DNA of 64,000 bases from Phytophthora colocasiae. Lineage: Eukaryota; Oomycota; Peronosporomycetes; Peronosporales; Peronosporaceae. This document shows, in pieces, positions 23,403 to 33,400 of the stretch. Position 1 is the stretch's first letter; the number at the start of each line of letters is the position of its first letter. The stretch lies in assembly GCA_018806915.1 (NCBI GenBank), contig JAGKQI010000098.1, forward strand, positions 3,596,001-3,660,000, given 5' to 3'. The notes beneath the pieces are model-generated. The model saw only the letters and a list, made by a program, of their open reading frames with translations, was not told where the DNA came from and made no database searches. The translations under genes and the position numbers were made by a program.

Positions 23403-23600
23403 CACATTGGTTCCAACTGCTATTGCAGCAGCACTTAATATATTTATATGAAAAGTAAATAGGGGCTGGTAAAACACACGAGCGGGCAGCGAGCAGCAGC
23501 ACGAAGACCAAACCGAACAAGGATGGACGGGAGCAAGCCGCGAACGCACGGGCTCATAGATAGATACAGAGCGCCACCTCTCCTTTTCGCTTCCGACGCC

Positions 23601-24920
23601 TTAATGGAAGCGCTCGAACACGCTCAGCCGGGGGCTCTCCTCATCGTTGCTGCTGCTACCCGAGCCGTTCTTAGAATCGCTGCCAGATGCGGCTGCAACA
23701 CCATCGAACGGTTTGCTGTCAAGACTCAATGACAGACCCGTGGACCACGGCTGGGCTTGCAAGTCCTCGCCCGAGAACGACGTCGAGGAGGTCGACGGGA
23801 AGTCCTTCCACAGTTCGTCAGACTGCAGTGAAAACTCCGACTTCTTCGTGGTAGAAGCCGTTGCAGTGGAGGCGAGAGCAGGCGAGGAGACGCCAGAGAG
23901 GCGGCGGCCATGGCTCGGTTGGGTCAAAGTGGGCTCAGGAGGGGTGGTCGTGTCCGGGATCGGCTCGTCGTCCGACGTTAGCGAGAACTTCATCAATGCG
24001 TCGATGGCATCCTGGAGATCTGGGTAGCTCGGCGACGACGCGCTACTAGCAGCGTTGTTCACCGGGGCGGATCGTTGCTGGGCTGGGGGCAGACCGATGC
24101 TGCCGAGAGAGCCCTGTTGCTGCTTCAGAGAGGCACTACCGTAGTGCTCACCAGCATAATTAGGGAGGGTGGAGGGCGCGCTCAAAGCAGGCGCCCCCCA
24201 GGAGGAGCTATTGTCCAGCGAAGACAGCAGCGAGTAGTTTTCCTTGGCGTACGAGGGCATCATCTGGTGATGAGCGGGGCGGAGCTGTTGAAGGTGGTGC
24301 GGGGCGGGCTGTTCACTGTAGAGGCCACCGCCGTAGCCGAGGTCCACCGACGGCGGAGGTGGGGCCATCACACCTGCACCAAGGCCACTAAGGCGTTCCT
24401 TTTCGTGCATGAACATGCCACCGCCTAGATGGTTCGGAGGGCTATACTGAGGCTGAGCGTAGCCCTCGGCCTCCTCGTGAATGAAGCGACAGCGGCTTCC
24501 ATACGGGCAGTGGCCAGAGCCCCAATACGACTTGCACTTGGTGGTTTTGTACTTGGGATGGCGTACGACATGGCGAAGCTCAGCGATGCCGTGAGCAAAC
24601 TGGCACTTGGCTGAGAGAATCGAGTGAAAGTTAGTTACGTTAATAGGAAGAAGCAAAGATGCGAGTGAGGGTGACGCACCTCCGTAACGACAGTTCCCAA
24701 ACTCCGAGAAGCGCTTACACAGCTCCGTTTTGTAGAGCGACGACTTGGTGCCGTTCTTGGGGCTGTTCTCCTCGTTCATGTACGATACAACGCCCAAGTC
24801 CTCGGGCGGCAGCGCGTAGCCGTCGGGGCCAGTGACGCCGGCGGAAGTGTCGAGTTCCAGAAAGTTGTTGTCCTTAGGCATCGAGTAATAGCCGAGGTGG
24901 TCCATGGACGAGAGCAGCAT
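23601..24920 (-). CDS. Tristetraprolin-like tandem CCCH zinc-finger protein
   Basis: Two exons: 24920-24680 and 24610-23601, giving 416 residues. The 69-bp intron (24611-24679) has no stop and a length divisible by three, so the unspliced frame is also open. After splicing, two fingers appear: 'CKRFSEFGNCRYGAKCQFAH' and 'CKSYWGSGHCPYGSRCRFIH', both C-x8-C-x5-C-x3-H. They are preceded by YKTELC- and KYKTTKC-type leads, as in TTP/ZFP36 proteins. That family binds AU-rich elements in mRNA 3' UTRs and triggers deadenylation and decay. The C-terminal two thirds are Ser/Pro/Gln-rich and disordered, as in other TTP proteins. The intron interrupts finger 1 exactly between its second and third Cys. 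Confidence 0.92.
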   Translation of the reverse strand: MLLSSMDHLGYYSMPKDNNFLELDTSAGVTGPDGYALPPEDLGVVSYMNEENSPKNGTKSSLYKTELCKRFSEFGNCRYGGASPSLASLLLPINVTNFHSILSAKCQFAHGIAELRHVVRHPKYKTTKCKSYWGSGHCPYGSRCRFIHEEAEGYAQPQYSPPNHLGGGMFMHEKERLSGLGAGVMAPPPPSVDLGYGGGLYSEQPAPHHLQQLRPAHHQMMPSYAKENYSLLSSLDNSSSWGAPALSAPSTLPNYAGEHYGSASLKQQQGSLGSIGLPPAQQRSAPVNNAASSASSPSYPDLQDAIDALMKFSLTSDDEPIPDTTTPPEPTLTQPSHGRRLSGVSSPALASTATASTTKKSEFSLQSDELWKDFPSTSSTSFSGEDLQAQPWSTGLSLSLDSKPFDGVAAASGSDSKNGSGSSSNDEESPRLSVFERFH

Positions 24921-25278
24921 GGCGCTTAGGATAGAAGGGGGTCTCGGACGGAGGAGTCGCGGCGCGCGATACTATCGGTCTCTATAGTAGGAAAAACTGA
25001 GGGGGCTTCTCACTTGCTCTCACTATAGCGGCAGCCCGACACCAGTCAAGACCTCGAGGCGAGCAGAGAGAAGGCCGATGAAAAATTAGCTATGTCTTTG
25101 AGACTTGGAGCACTGAAGTAACGGGAAGAGGTGCGGTTCCCTCTTACTTCAAAGATGTCGTCCGGCCGATTAGGCAATCTGCCCGCCTTCGGACCACTTC
25201 TCGAACTTAGCTTCTAATGTTGCGTGAGAGTTGCTCCAGAATTTGAAGCAACATAATTTGATAATGAGGTGTCCCACA
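24921..25278. other. Intergenic: zinc-finger promoter and left flank of transposon block
   Basis: No ORF of note. It should contain the promoter of the CCCH gene (two CTATAG motifs near 24983 and 25023). The last bases are the host side of the Crypton array. Confidence 0.5.
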
Positions 25279-26588
25279 GTATCAGTGACTTGGTCCTGAC
25301 CTTGCGACCTGATAACCAGCAATATCAAGCGAAACCTGCTGTTATCCTGAAGATATCACCGTTAGGTCATGACCTAAACTGGAGGCTTTTTATTGGACAA
25401 ATTGTTAACACATTTTATACAGAACATTATTTTTCTTGGACCAGAGAAGCCATAAAGCAGAGAGACCGGAGAAGCCAAACAGCAGCAGAGCAATCGGAGA
25501 AGCGAAGCAGTAGAGCCGTGGTACGTGGTAAGCGTTGGTATTCTGCTTCAAGATCGTCATCATGACGCAGCTGCCTCTATGTGTGTTATACGTGTGCAGC
25601 AGGACAACGTCCAACGGGTAACACAAGGTGCTGGTCAAGGTGCAGACTACGAATCCATGAATACGGGCGTACTTGGCGCTACCCTCGAATGGTTGTGTAC
25701 CCGCACGCACGTCGCAAGTCCAGTATGCCGACCAGAAGCTCCAGAGTGATGACCAAACTGCTGCTACAAAGCCGTAGATGATGCAGAAGCTGCTGGTGTT
25801 CGCTTCGGCGCAGCCGTAGCTGGGCTCTAGGTTTTTTTTTACTAGCCGTCAGTTTGCGTTACACACGCTTCAGAAGTCCCCGTGAGCCCATGATGCCAAG
25901 GTGAATATACTCATTAAGCTTGGGATTAACCTTAAATTCTTACTTTGTTTTTACTCTTCGTAGGTACTTAGAAAAAGCGTCAATACTCCTCCTCCCGCGT
26001 TCAATATCAGCTCTTTCAAGCGCGGCATCAATAGTAAGGCTACTACTCACTAAGGTATGCACGTAATTTATCACACAAAGGCGTCTCGAGTAAAACTTGG
26101 CTTCTTTTGAAGACTGACGCCACTTTGTCCCGTATGTATTCTCCAGATGCTGGATAGAAGGCTGGTTAGCGATACCGTCGTGCCACTCTGCCCATAGTTC
26201 CTTCACCGTTGAAACTCCTCTACTCATAGAGTATTGCTGCGGCGGTAAATCTTTGACTTGTGTGCGTGGAGGGGTGGCGTAATTTCTGACTACTTCACTG
26301 TGCCCGTCATCTGCAGATTCACTGCGCTCACGTTCACCATCGACAGCTGTACAGGACTCCGCAACTGGTGTGAGGCGAAACGTCATGTTTCCTTGTAGCA
26401 ATGAGGTGAGGCTTTCTCGAGTTTCGGCAAGTTGCTGCAGCATCTCCTCATGGTGTGAGTCTAACTTGTTCATGGCTGCGAAATGTTGTGTAGCCAAGTG
26501 ATCATACAGGAGGGGCATTGCGACTTGGAGATTCTTTTCCACTGGACTTTGGGTAGCTGCAGCAGCAGCTAAAGCTTGGGAACGAAAC
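25279..26588 (-). mobile_element. Crypton copy A, 3' half (split by Gypsy insertion)
   Basis: Nearly identical to 42118-43427 and the matching part of copy C. The left edge is GTATCAG followed directly by TGACTTGG; the 11 bp present there at the internal junctions are missing. The right edge is the AAAC target duplication of the Gypsy element. About 650 bp (25286-25939) form a noncoding 3' region, followed by the C-terminal coding part. The other half of this copy is at 40572-42106. Confidence 0.85.
25940..26588 (-). pseudogene. Crypton tyrosine recombinase, C-terminal GCR1_C-like part (copy A)
   Basis: An open minus-strand frame ending at 25940. Its last ~90 residues ('VKELWAEWHDGI...W...RRLCVINYVHTL') resemble the GCR1_C DNA-binding domain that follows the recombinase domain in CryptonF-type elements. 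It is cut at 26588 by the Gypsy LTR, which removes the active-site Tyr side; the other half is at 40572 onward. It differs from copies B and C by single bases (e.g. Ala instead of Val in 'ELW-EW'). Confidence 0.8.
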
Positions 26589-27121
26589 TGTGGTGAAGCG
26601 GACGAAATTTTTTCCCGGAGAGGCGATGTCAGCCACGAACCCGAATAGAGTCGGAACGAGCGACAGGGGGGACCGGTGATTGCCAGATCTGGGTCGAATC
26701 AGACGGAGGTACGATGGGTCCCGCCGGGAACAGGCAATGGAGACACCGGCGAAGAAGCAGGTGGAGCGGTGTTCGTGGGTGATCCGAATCCTGCCGTGGT
26801 GTTCGTGGGTGATCCGAATCCTGCCGGAGGAAGAATGGGGAAATCAAGGATGTTCTCGCGCGATCAACGATGACGGGTCCCCAAGCGAGCATGATCAGCT
26901 TACCCTGGCGCCCCGAAGCCTCTAACAGCACGATCCAACTTCCCCGGGCGGCGACGAAGCGAGATCACGCAAGATCGCGCAATGATCCTCTCCCGTATAA
27001 GTACGAGATCAGCTCCGGATCAAGGTCAACCCCAGGCGCGACGCAGACTCTTCTTGTGGCCTGATCCGGATTCTATGAAGGATCACCAAGCGGGATCAGG
27101 CAGTGATCAAGTCCCGATTAA

Positions 27122-27282
27122 GTGCGAGATCAAGTCCCGATTAAGTACGAGATCAAGCTCAGGTTAAGTGCGAGATCAAGCTTCGGTTAAGTGCGAGATC
27201 AAGCTTCGGTTAAGTGCGAGATCAAGCTTCGGTTAAGTGCGAGATCAAGCTTCGGTTAAGTACGAGATCAAGCTTCGGTTAA
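27122..27282 (+). repeat. 23-bp minisatellite in 5' LTR, seven units
   Basis: Tandem units of the type GTGCGAGATCAAGCTTCGG + TTAA; the first two and the last are variants. The 3' LTR has only four units (39732-39823). The 69-bp difference explains the length difference of the two LTRs. Confidence 0.95.
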
Positions 27283-27528
27283 GTACGGAATCGGCTCAAG
27301 ATCAGGGTTAGGGGAACCAAGCTAGTGATCAGCTATGTAGCCAGTGTCAGGTGATCGTAGGATAGTAAATCAGGATGGGATTAGTAGGCATAGGAATAAC
27401 CATAAACAGAATCGAATTTGCCCTGAACCACTCAAGTGTCTTCGCTACGCCTGGAACCGGGAACTACATTGGCCCTACAAGCGTCAGGAAGGTAAGGATA
27501 CGTGACCTAGTATAGCGGTTAAGTCTGG

Positions 27529-27538
27529 ATAATATATT
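27529..27538 (+). promoter_or_regulatory. Candidate LTR TATA box
   Basis: ATAATATATT followed by GGCCAGCTTTGCCCTATCTAG. This block is preserved in every LTR in the window (about 40070, 52548, 61668, and in the diverged LTR at 63860), which suggests the core promoter. The transcription start would be roughly 30 bp downstream. Function not tested. Confidence 0.5.
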
Positions 27539-28030
27539 GGCCAGCTTTGCCCTATCTAGTGAACTATCCTTTAAGTGCATACATCGGATCGGAAGGAATT
27601 GGTTGTTTAGCCTAAGGATCCCGTCGAATCTCGCCCCCTCAAGACCCCCGCTATCGGAAGCGGAAAACAACGGAAAGGAAGGGACCGAATCCCGAACATT
27701 GGACTATTGGAAGACCTGGATCAAGAACCAGGCACCCGGATCAAGGCTCGAGAACTCGCCTACGACCGGGATCAAGTACCCCGAGGTGGAGTGAAGAACT
27801 TCCACGCCGCCTCAAACCCCTGCGTCACCCAAGACCTTCTTCTCGTCCTAAGACATCTTCAGAAGTTACCTGGAAGAGCGTAACCCGCCTACCGACGGGT
27901 ACACAAGGTGAACACTACACGCAACAAGATCACGGATCATCGGGGGACCCCCTCCGTTAGTCGGTGTCTGGGCGCAAGTGGCGATCGCGATCGGCCTCAA
28001 CCAGATTTTGGTCGGATCCGCTCCACCACA

Positions 28031-30361
28031 ATGGTGCGCGTGCCCGGATCTTCTGGTGACTTCGGATATCACCGTGAGTCCCAAGAAGATGTCAAGATTA
28101 AAGAAGAACAAGGGGAAGAAGTGCCTACGAAGGTTGGATCAACGGAGGCACCGCTAAAAACGGAAAGATCCACAGATCAGCAGAGTTCTGGGAGGATCTC
28201 TACTGACAGACATGAGGCAGACCTGGATCGCAATCCAGATCTCGAAGAAAAACCTCGAATTCCTCCCAAGGCCCCGTCGAGGGCCATTGCGGATCTCGAT
28301 GAGAATCGAGATCCGCACACGAGCGATAAGGAATCAGCAAAGCTGAAACCTAATCTGCTCACCAAGTCCACTGGTGCCTCAAGATCGACCAAGAAAAAGA
28401 AGATCAAGAGCACCCGGACGAAATTGAAGGCTCCAGACTCAGAGCCAGAGGATGTGATCAACCCAGGATCAACGATCACCAAGGACGCGATCGAACAGGC
28501 CTACTACAGGAAGAGGCTAAGCGAGACCTTGCTTAATGATCCTGTTCTTACGATCATACAAGTCCGCCAGATCGGTAACCTCACCGGCCCAGTGTCGAAG
28601 CCCCGGATTAGCTCTGACCGCCTGAACGCGGTGAAGATCCTACTTGATCTGCTCCAAGAAGCTGGTTTGGTGGCTGGAGAGTTTGACCCAAACTCTCTAT
28701 TTGACTTGGAACTGCAAGCGATTCAATCTGCGACCCATGATCTATTCGACTCCCTCAAGATCTTGGTCGGCGAGCGCCTACTGACGCCCGACCCAGGCTA
28801 TCAGACTGGGTCGTCATGCTACGCGTCAGCGACCTCGGAACCAGACTCAGATAGCCCGAGAGGGTTGCAACGCATGTCGTTAGGGCCCTCCGGCGCCAAG
28901 TTCCTGAAATCGCGTGTGAAGAAACAGGATACGCGATCGGTGGCCGCAAAGCTGGAGGTCAAGATGCCCGATCAGCAAGAAAATCGCCGGATCCGGACGG
29001 ACCAGACCGCGCCGACGACTAATTCCACTGGATCGAGCAACAAGTTGGACGATTACTTTCAAATGGCGATGGATCGCTTCTTGAAAGAACGGAATCTCGC
29101 GACACCCCGATCGCCGATCAAAGGGGAGTTGGATGTTGAAATGGAGTCCGTCACGGCCTCGGATCCGGATGCATGGGAATACGATCCGGACGATATGGGC
29201 ATACCAAGTTCTGGTGGACAGATGTCGAGCCGAGCAGCGATCGCATCCGCGGCAATCGGTCAAGGAGGATCGTCGATGATCCAGCGGGTCCGGATCTCAG
29301 CGATCTCGGATCTGAAAGATTTTGCGGGTAAAGATCTGGACGAAGATCGCGCTCGGGCCTGGATCAGTAAAGTCAAGTCAGCATTTCAGCGCGATCAGGC
29401 TACGGAAGAAGAGAAATGCCTCACATTTGCAGATCTGATGGTGGGACCGGCAAAGAACTGGTACAGGCAGCTCAGTCGAACGACGAAAACCAAGTGGGCA
29501 GATCTGTTGGACAGTTTCCAGACCCAGTATTGTGGGTTGGGTATGTCGGTCGCGTGGCAATACTATCACGCTCGCAAGCGATCGGAAGAGACTCCTCTCG
29601 ATTATCTCTACCGGCTCAACGTGGCGGCTTTACGTGCTAGACTGAAGATCAAGGACGGGAGCCCTAAGGCCCGCCGAGAACATGTGGACCACTACATAGA
29701 GACATTGGGAGATCCGGAGTTAGCTGATCGGCTGACCCTACTCCGACTGAGTGACGTCGATGAGCTGGAGGAGGTACTTCGTGCCCGGGAACGGGCGAAA
29801 AGCAGACAGCGTAAATCTGCGTTCGGATCGAAGTATAGACAAAAAGCACCGGCCAGTGCCCCAGCAGCACCCACCCGAGCGGTGGTACGGGCGATCCAAA
29901 CCCAAGATCCGAGCTCGGAATCAGAGGAAATATCCGGATCGGACGGATCCGACTCTGAAGGCGATCTCCGGAGAATATATATTGCTGCGTCGGAAGACAA
30001 GCAGATCGGCACTGGGGGCGTCCCCCACCAACAGGATCAGTCGCGATCGCAGGTGAACACGCAAGACCGAGGCCGGATCGCGGATCGCAGGGGTACGTCG
30101 GACCACGATCGAGGTCGCTGTTCACACTGTGGATCGCGGAAGCATACGGATCTGGACTGCTGGAGACGTCTAACCTGCGAAAAGTGCGGGAAGAGAGGTC
30201 ATCCAACAGATCGCTGTCTGTATACCTGCCGTGGTTGTGGGGAGATCCATGAAGCTGGAGAATGCCCCATGGAAGAATTCTACAACCAGATCCGCAAGTG
30301 GTACGACCCGACCCGACATGCCGGATTGTTCCCCGAGAAGGTGGAAAAGATGTTAAACTAG
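28031..30361 (+). CDS. gag: Gag polyprotein of element 1
   Basis: 776 residues from the ATG at 28031, the first base after the LTR; the frame is open further upstream inside the LTR, but that part precedes the likely transcript start. The N-terminal ~400 residues are Lys/Asp/Ser-rich and variable. At about residues 440-550 is a Ty3-type Gag (UBN2/Retrotrans_gag-like) domain: 'AWISKVKSAFQRD', 'GPAKNWYRQL', 'LDYLYRLNVAAL'. Near the C-terminus are three zinc knuckles: CSHCGSRKHTDLDC, CEKCGKRGHPTDRC and CRGCGEIHEAGEC; the last is one residue short. It packages RNA in virus-like particles. The stop TAG (30359-30361) lies directly after a slippery heptamer. Confidence 0.93.
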   Translation: MVRVPGSSGDFGYHRESQEDVKIKEEQGEEVPTKVGSTEAPLKTERSTDQQSSGRISTDRHEADLDRNPDLEEKPRIPPKAPSRAIADLDENRDPHTSDKESAKLKPNLLTKSTGASRSTKKKKIKSTRTKLKAPDSEPEDVINPGSTITKDAIEQAYYRKRLSETLLNDPVLTIIQVRQIGNLTGPVSKPRISSDRLNAVKILLDLLQEAGLVAGEFDPNSLFDLELQAIQSATHDLFDSLKILVGERLLTPDPGYQTGSSCYASATSEPDSDSPRGLQRMSLGPSGAKFLKSRVKKQDTRSVAAKLEVKMPDQQENRRIRTDQTAPTTNSTGSSNKLDDYFQMAMDRFLKERNLATPRSPIKGELDVEMESVTASDPDAWEYDPDDMGIPSSGGQMSSRAAIASAAIGQGGSSMIQRVRISAISDLKDFAGKDLDEDRARAWISKVKSAFQRDQATEEEKCLTFADLMVGPAKNWYRQLSRTTKTKWADLLDSFQTQYCGLGMSVAWQYYHARKRSEETPLDYLYRLNVAALRARLKIKDGSPKARREHVDHYIETLGDPELADRLTLLRLSDVDELEEVLRARERAKSRQRKSAFGSKYRQKAPASAPAAPTRAVVRAIQTQDPSSESEEISGSDGSDSEGDLRRIYIAASEDKQIGTGGVPHQQDQSRSQVNTQDRGRIADRRGTSDHDRGRCSHCGSRKHTDLDCWRRLTCEKCGKRGHPTDRCLYTCRGCGEIHEAGECPMEEFYNQIRKWYDPTRHAGLFPEKVEKMLN
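28032..28048 (+). other. Candidate primer binding site of element 1
   Basis: TGGTGCGCGTGCCCGGA begins two bases after the 5' LTR. TGG complements a tRNA 3' CCA. Element 2 has TGGTGCTCGTGCCCGGA at the same place (53051). The tRNA was not identified. The site overlaps the first gag codons. Confidence 0.5.
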
Positions 30362-30392
30362 GACGCTCGCCGGTTTGGAAACCGGTACGAGC
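30352..30392 (+). promoter_or_regulatory. Predicted -1 ribosomal frameshift signal at gag/pol
   Basis: GTTAAAC (30352-30358) is in the correct phase (G TTA AAC) and is followed at once by the gag stop TAG. A hairpin starts 6 nt downstream: GCTCG (30365-69) pairs with CGAGC (88-92), and CCGGTTT (70-76) pairs with AAACCGG (79-85). An alternative outer pairing is CGCTCG with CGAGCG (30393-98). GTTAAAC is a known eukaryotic -1 slippery site. Element 2 has the identical cassette at 55340. Confidence 0.75.
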
Positions 30393-30452
30393 CGAGCGTT
30401 CTGAGTACTGCATCTATGCATATGTGAACAAGAAATCGAGAGATCAAGATAG

Positions 30453-33400
30453 GGAGGAATTCCGGATCTGCGCGGTAATACATGTAAGTTGCATTCGTAT
30501 ACTGCTAAGATCGCGAGTCTTCCCCGGATCGATGAGTTCTCGCGATCTGGTGCGGAAGTGGCTTTGGATCTCAAGGAAGGAGAATCCAGGGGGTATTGGA
30601 AATACCACGCACCAGGAAAATGGTTCCGCCAAGCCAAGATCTCAGGCAAGATCAATCAGGAAAGAGCGATCTTGCTCCTGGACACTGGCGCCGAGGTATC
30701 CATCTTGGATACCACCTTTGCTCGTAAGGTTGGGTGCCACTTTGACACTAGTCAGAGACAGGAGTGTGTTGGGATCGGCGATAATGTGTACACCACCGAG
30801 GGAAGAACGAGGATCAAGATCACACTTGCGGGATATTTGGTCTACTTTTTCGATATTTGGATCGGAGATCTATCCGGACAAGATGCGATCCTGGGTATGG
30901 ATTTCATGATCCCGGCTGGGGTCCGGATGGATCTGGCAGAGGGATCGATGTGCTTACCTAATGAAGTGGGGATACCACTTAGTGGTCGCAAAAGATTATA
31001 CGGGGAGAAGGTGAGATCAGTGAAATTGGAGGAAGATCTACATATCCCAGTTGGGGGATCTGAAGAGACCGCCTCGAGAGTGAAATTATCGGCGACGGAG
31101 AAATTATGGGTGACCAGAGGCGACCGATGGGTACCCACCGTGGTAAATGGACCCGGCCGAACTCGGTACTTAGTGATCACGAATTTGAGCGAGAAGATTT
31201 TACGACTGGATCACAGATTACATGTCGGGATGGTACTTGATCAAGAAAAAGTTCCTCGCTACCCCGGGTTTGTGTCGGTCGGGTCCCGGCGTTACATGGA
31301 GTGGCAGAATCTAGCTCTAGAGGCGACAGTGGACGCAAGACCGGAACCGCAGGAAACCGTAGAGATCCCCTTACCGTCGGTCGAACGGCCGACCTACGTT
31401 ACGCCGCGATCTATACTCCGTCGAGGTGGGGCAATCAAGACCGATCCTGATCCTGCACCAATATCGACATTGGAACCGCGATCACCGACCGATACGGCCG
31501 AAGTCAAGGTCGCATTCATCGATCCCCAACCGGATCCCACGGATACCCCACCGATCACGATCAGTTCCGACAAGACCCCGAGTGGCGAAGCTGGGGGCGG
31601 TGAGACTGAGACGAATGAGAGCTTGCCAGATCAGGCCCCAGGTCGGACAGATCGGACATGCGAAGAAGAGATCGAGGAAAAAACAGAAAAACCAGATTTT
31701 CAAATCGAGATCAAACATGAATCCGACGCCGATGCCGTCCCCATGGTTAAAGACACCCCGATCTTGACAGCCAAGGACGATAGGCTGCGTGATCAATCAA
31801 CGGATGAACCGGATCCGACATCTCCTGAAGGAATCGAGAACGCCGATCAGACCCACTTACACGAAAGTGGCGATTTTTCGGCCGAAGATCTAGCCGATAA
31901 TCTCGCAGTAGTACCAGAAATCCAGATCTCCACCACTGAAGAAGTCAAGATCGAAGATCTGCAAGTAGGAAATCCGGGATCGGCTACCCCGGAGGAGATC
32001 GAGAAACTTCGACAGATTATTTGGAAGAAGCGACATCTCCTGATCGGAAAGGGAAACGCACTTCCTCCAGCGGCCAAGGGTGTTATATGCGATATCGACG
32101 TGGGTGATGCAAAACCGATCGCACAACGAGTCCGAAAGGTGGCGCCACAGTTCCGCGAGAAAGTATCGGATCTCATCAAAGGCCTCCTAGCTGCCAAGAT
32201 TATCCGGCCATCGACCTCGCCATGGGCATCGCCGATCGTGGTGATCATCAAGAAGAACGGTGTAGACATCCGACTATGTATTGATTATCGGCTGGTGAAC
32301 GGTCTCACGAGGCTGATGATCTACCCAATGCCTCTGATCAATGACCTGTTAGAAGATCTTGACAAGGTTCTGTGGTACTGCTCATTAGACATGGCGAGTG
32401 GATTCTGGGTCGTATCAATGACCGATCGAGCTCGCGCGATCTCAGCTTTCATCACCCCGTTCGGCCTCTTCGAGTGGAATCGCATGCCGTTCGGGCTGAA
32501 GAACGCCCCTCAGATCTATCAACGTCTTGTGGATAACGCCCTATATGGATTTTTGAAGATCTCCCAGTCAGGGAATACGAAAGACTCTACAGATGTGTTT
32601 GAATCAGGGGTCCCGGAAGATCCTGGTCGCCCGTCGGTTCTAGGACGGAGATCTTACATCGACGATATCTTGATCACGGCTGGATCATGGGATCAAATGT
32701 GCGATCGGGTGGAAGACCTATTGGAGGCCTGTGATAAATGGAATCTCTCGATAAGTGTGGCGAAGAGCTTCTGGGGCATGGATAAGGTGGAATATCTCGG
32801 ACACAAAGTGTCGATCGACGGATTGGAGGCAAACCCGAAAGACCTGGAGTCTCTGACAGATCTGCCATTCCCTGGGTCGCTCCGATCCATGCAATCGTTC
32901 CTGGGAAGTTTGAATTACTATAGTCGGTTCATCGAGGATTACGCGATCTATGCATCGGTCCTATATGAACTACGTGAAGTGGAGTTCGCAGAACTGAAGA
33001 AGCGACCAGATCTTCGAAAAATCATGGATAGTACGGACCCGATCAATCGAGATCCCGTTGCGCTTAAGTCGAATCAGGATGGATCACCCGACACCTTGAC
33101 TCAAAAGGGGAATAGTACGCCGGATCTTAACTTGGGGGCGACGCCTCCCCCCTGTTCAAGCAAGGTCGGAGCCAATCTGGCCCAAAGAGCTGGCGACGAA
33201 AGGTGGGGTAGAGCACACAGGGCGTTTACAGCCTTGAAAACCAAGATCGCGTCGACCCCGATCCTCCGTCACTTCGACATGACAAAGTTACCCGTGGTGA
33301 TCGTGTATGCCAGTGACTGGGCGATCTCTGCCGCATTAATGCAGGAACACGACCAGATCTACCACCCGGTCGCATTTGCCAGTCGAACCTTGAAGACGAA

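Larger units (their letters stand above)
26589..28030 (+). repeat. 5' LTR of element 1
   Basis: 1,442 bp, TGTGGTGAAG...GCTCCACCACA. It contains seven 23-bp tandem units (27122-27282) and a conserved TATA-like block (27529). The frames inside it are shadows with no domains. Confidence 0.95.

Noticed and set aside
25405..25710. 101-codon minus-strand ORF in the Crypton 3' region
   Set aside because: Present in all copies only because of duplication; no domain, and plus-strand ORFs of similar size overlap it.
27122..27282. Regular 23-bp repeats resembling a CRISPR array
   Set aside because: There are no spacers; units are directly adjacent and sit in an LTR of a eukaryotic element.
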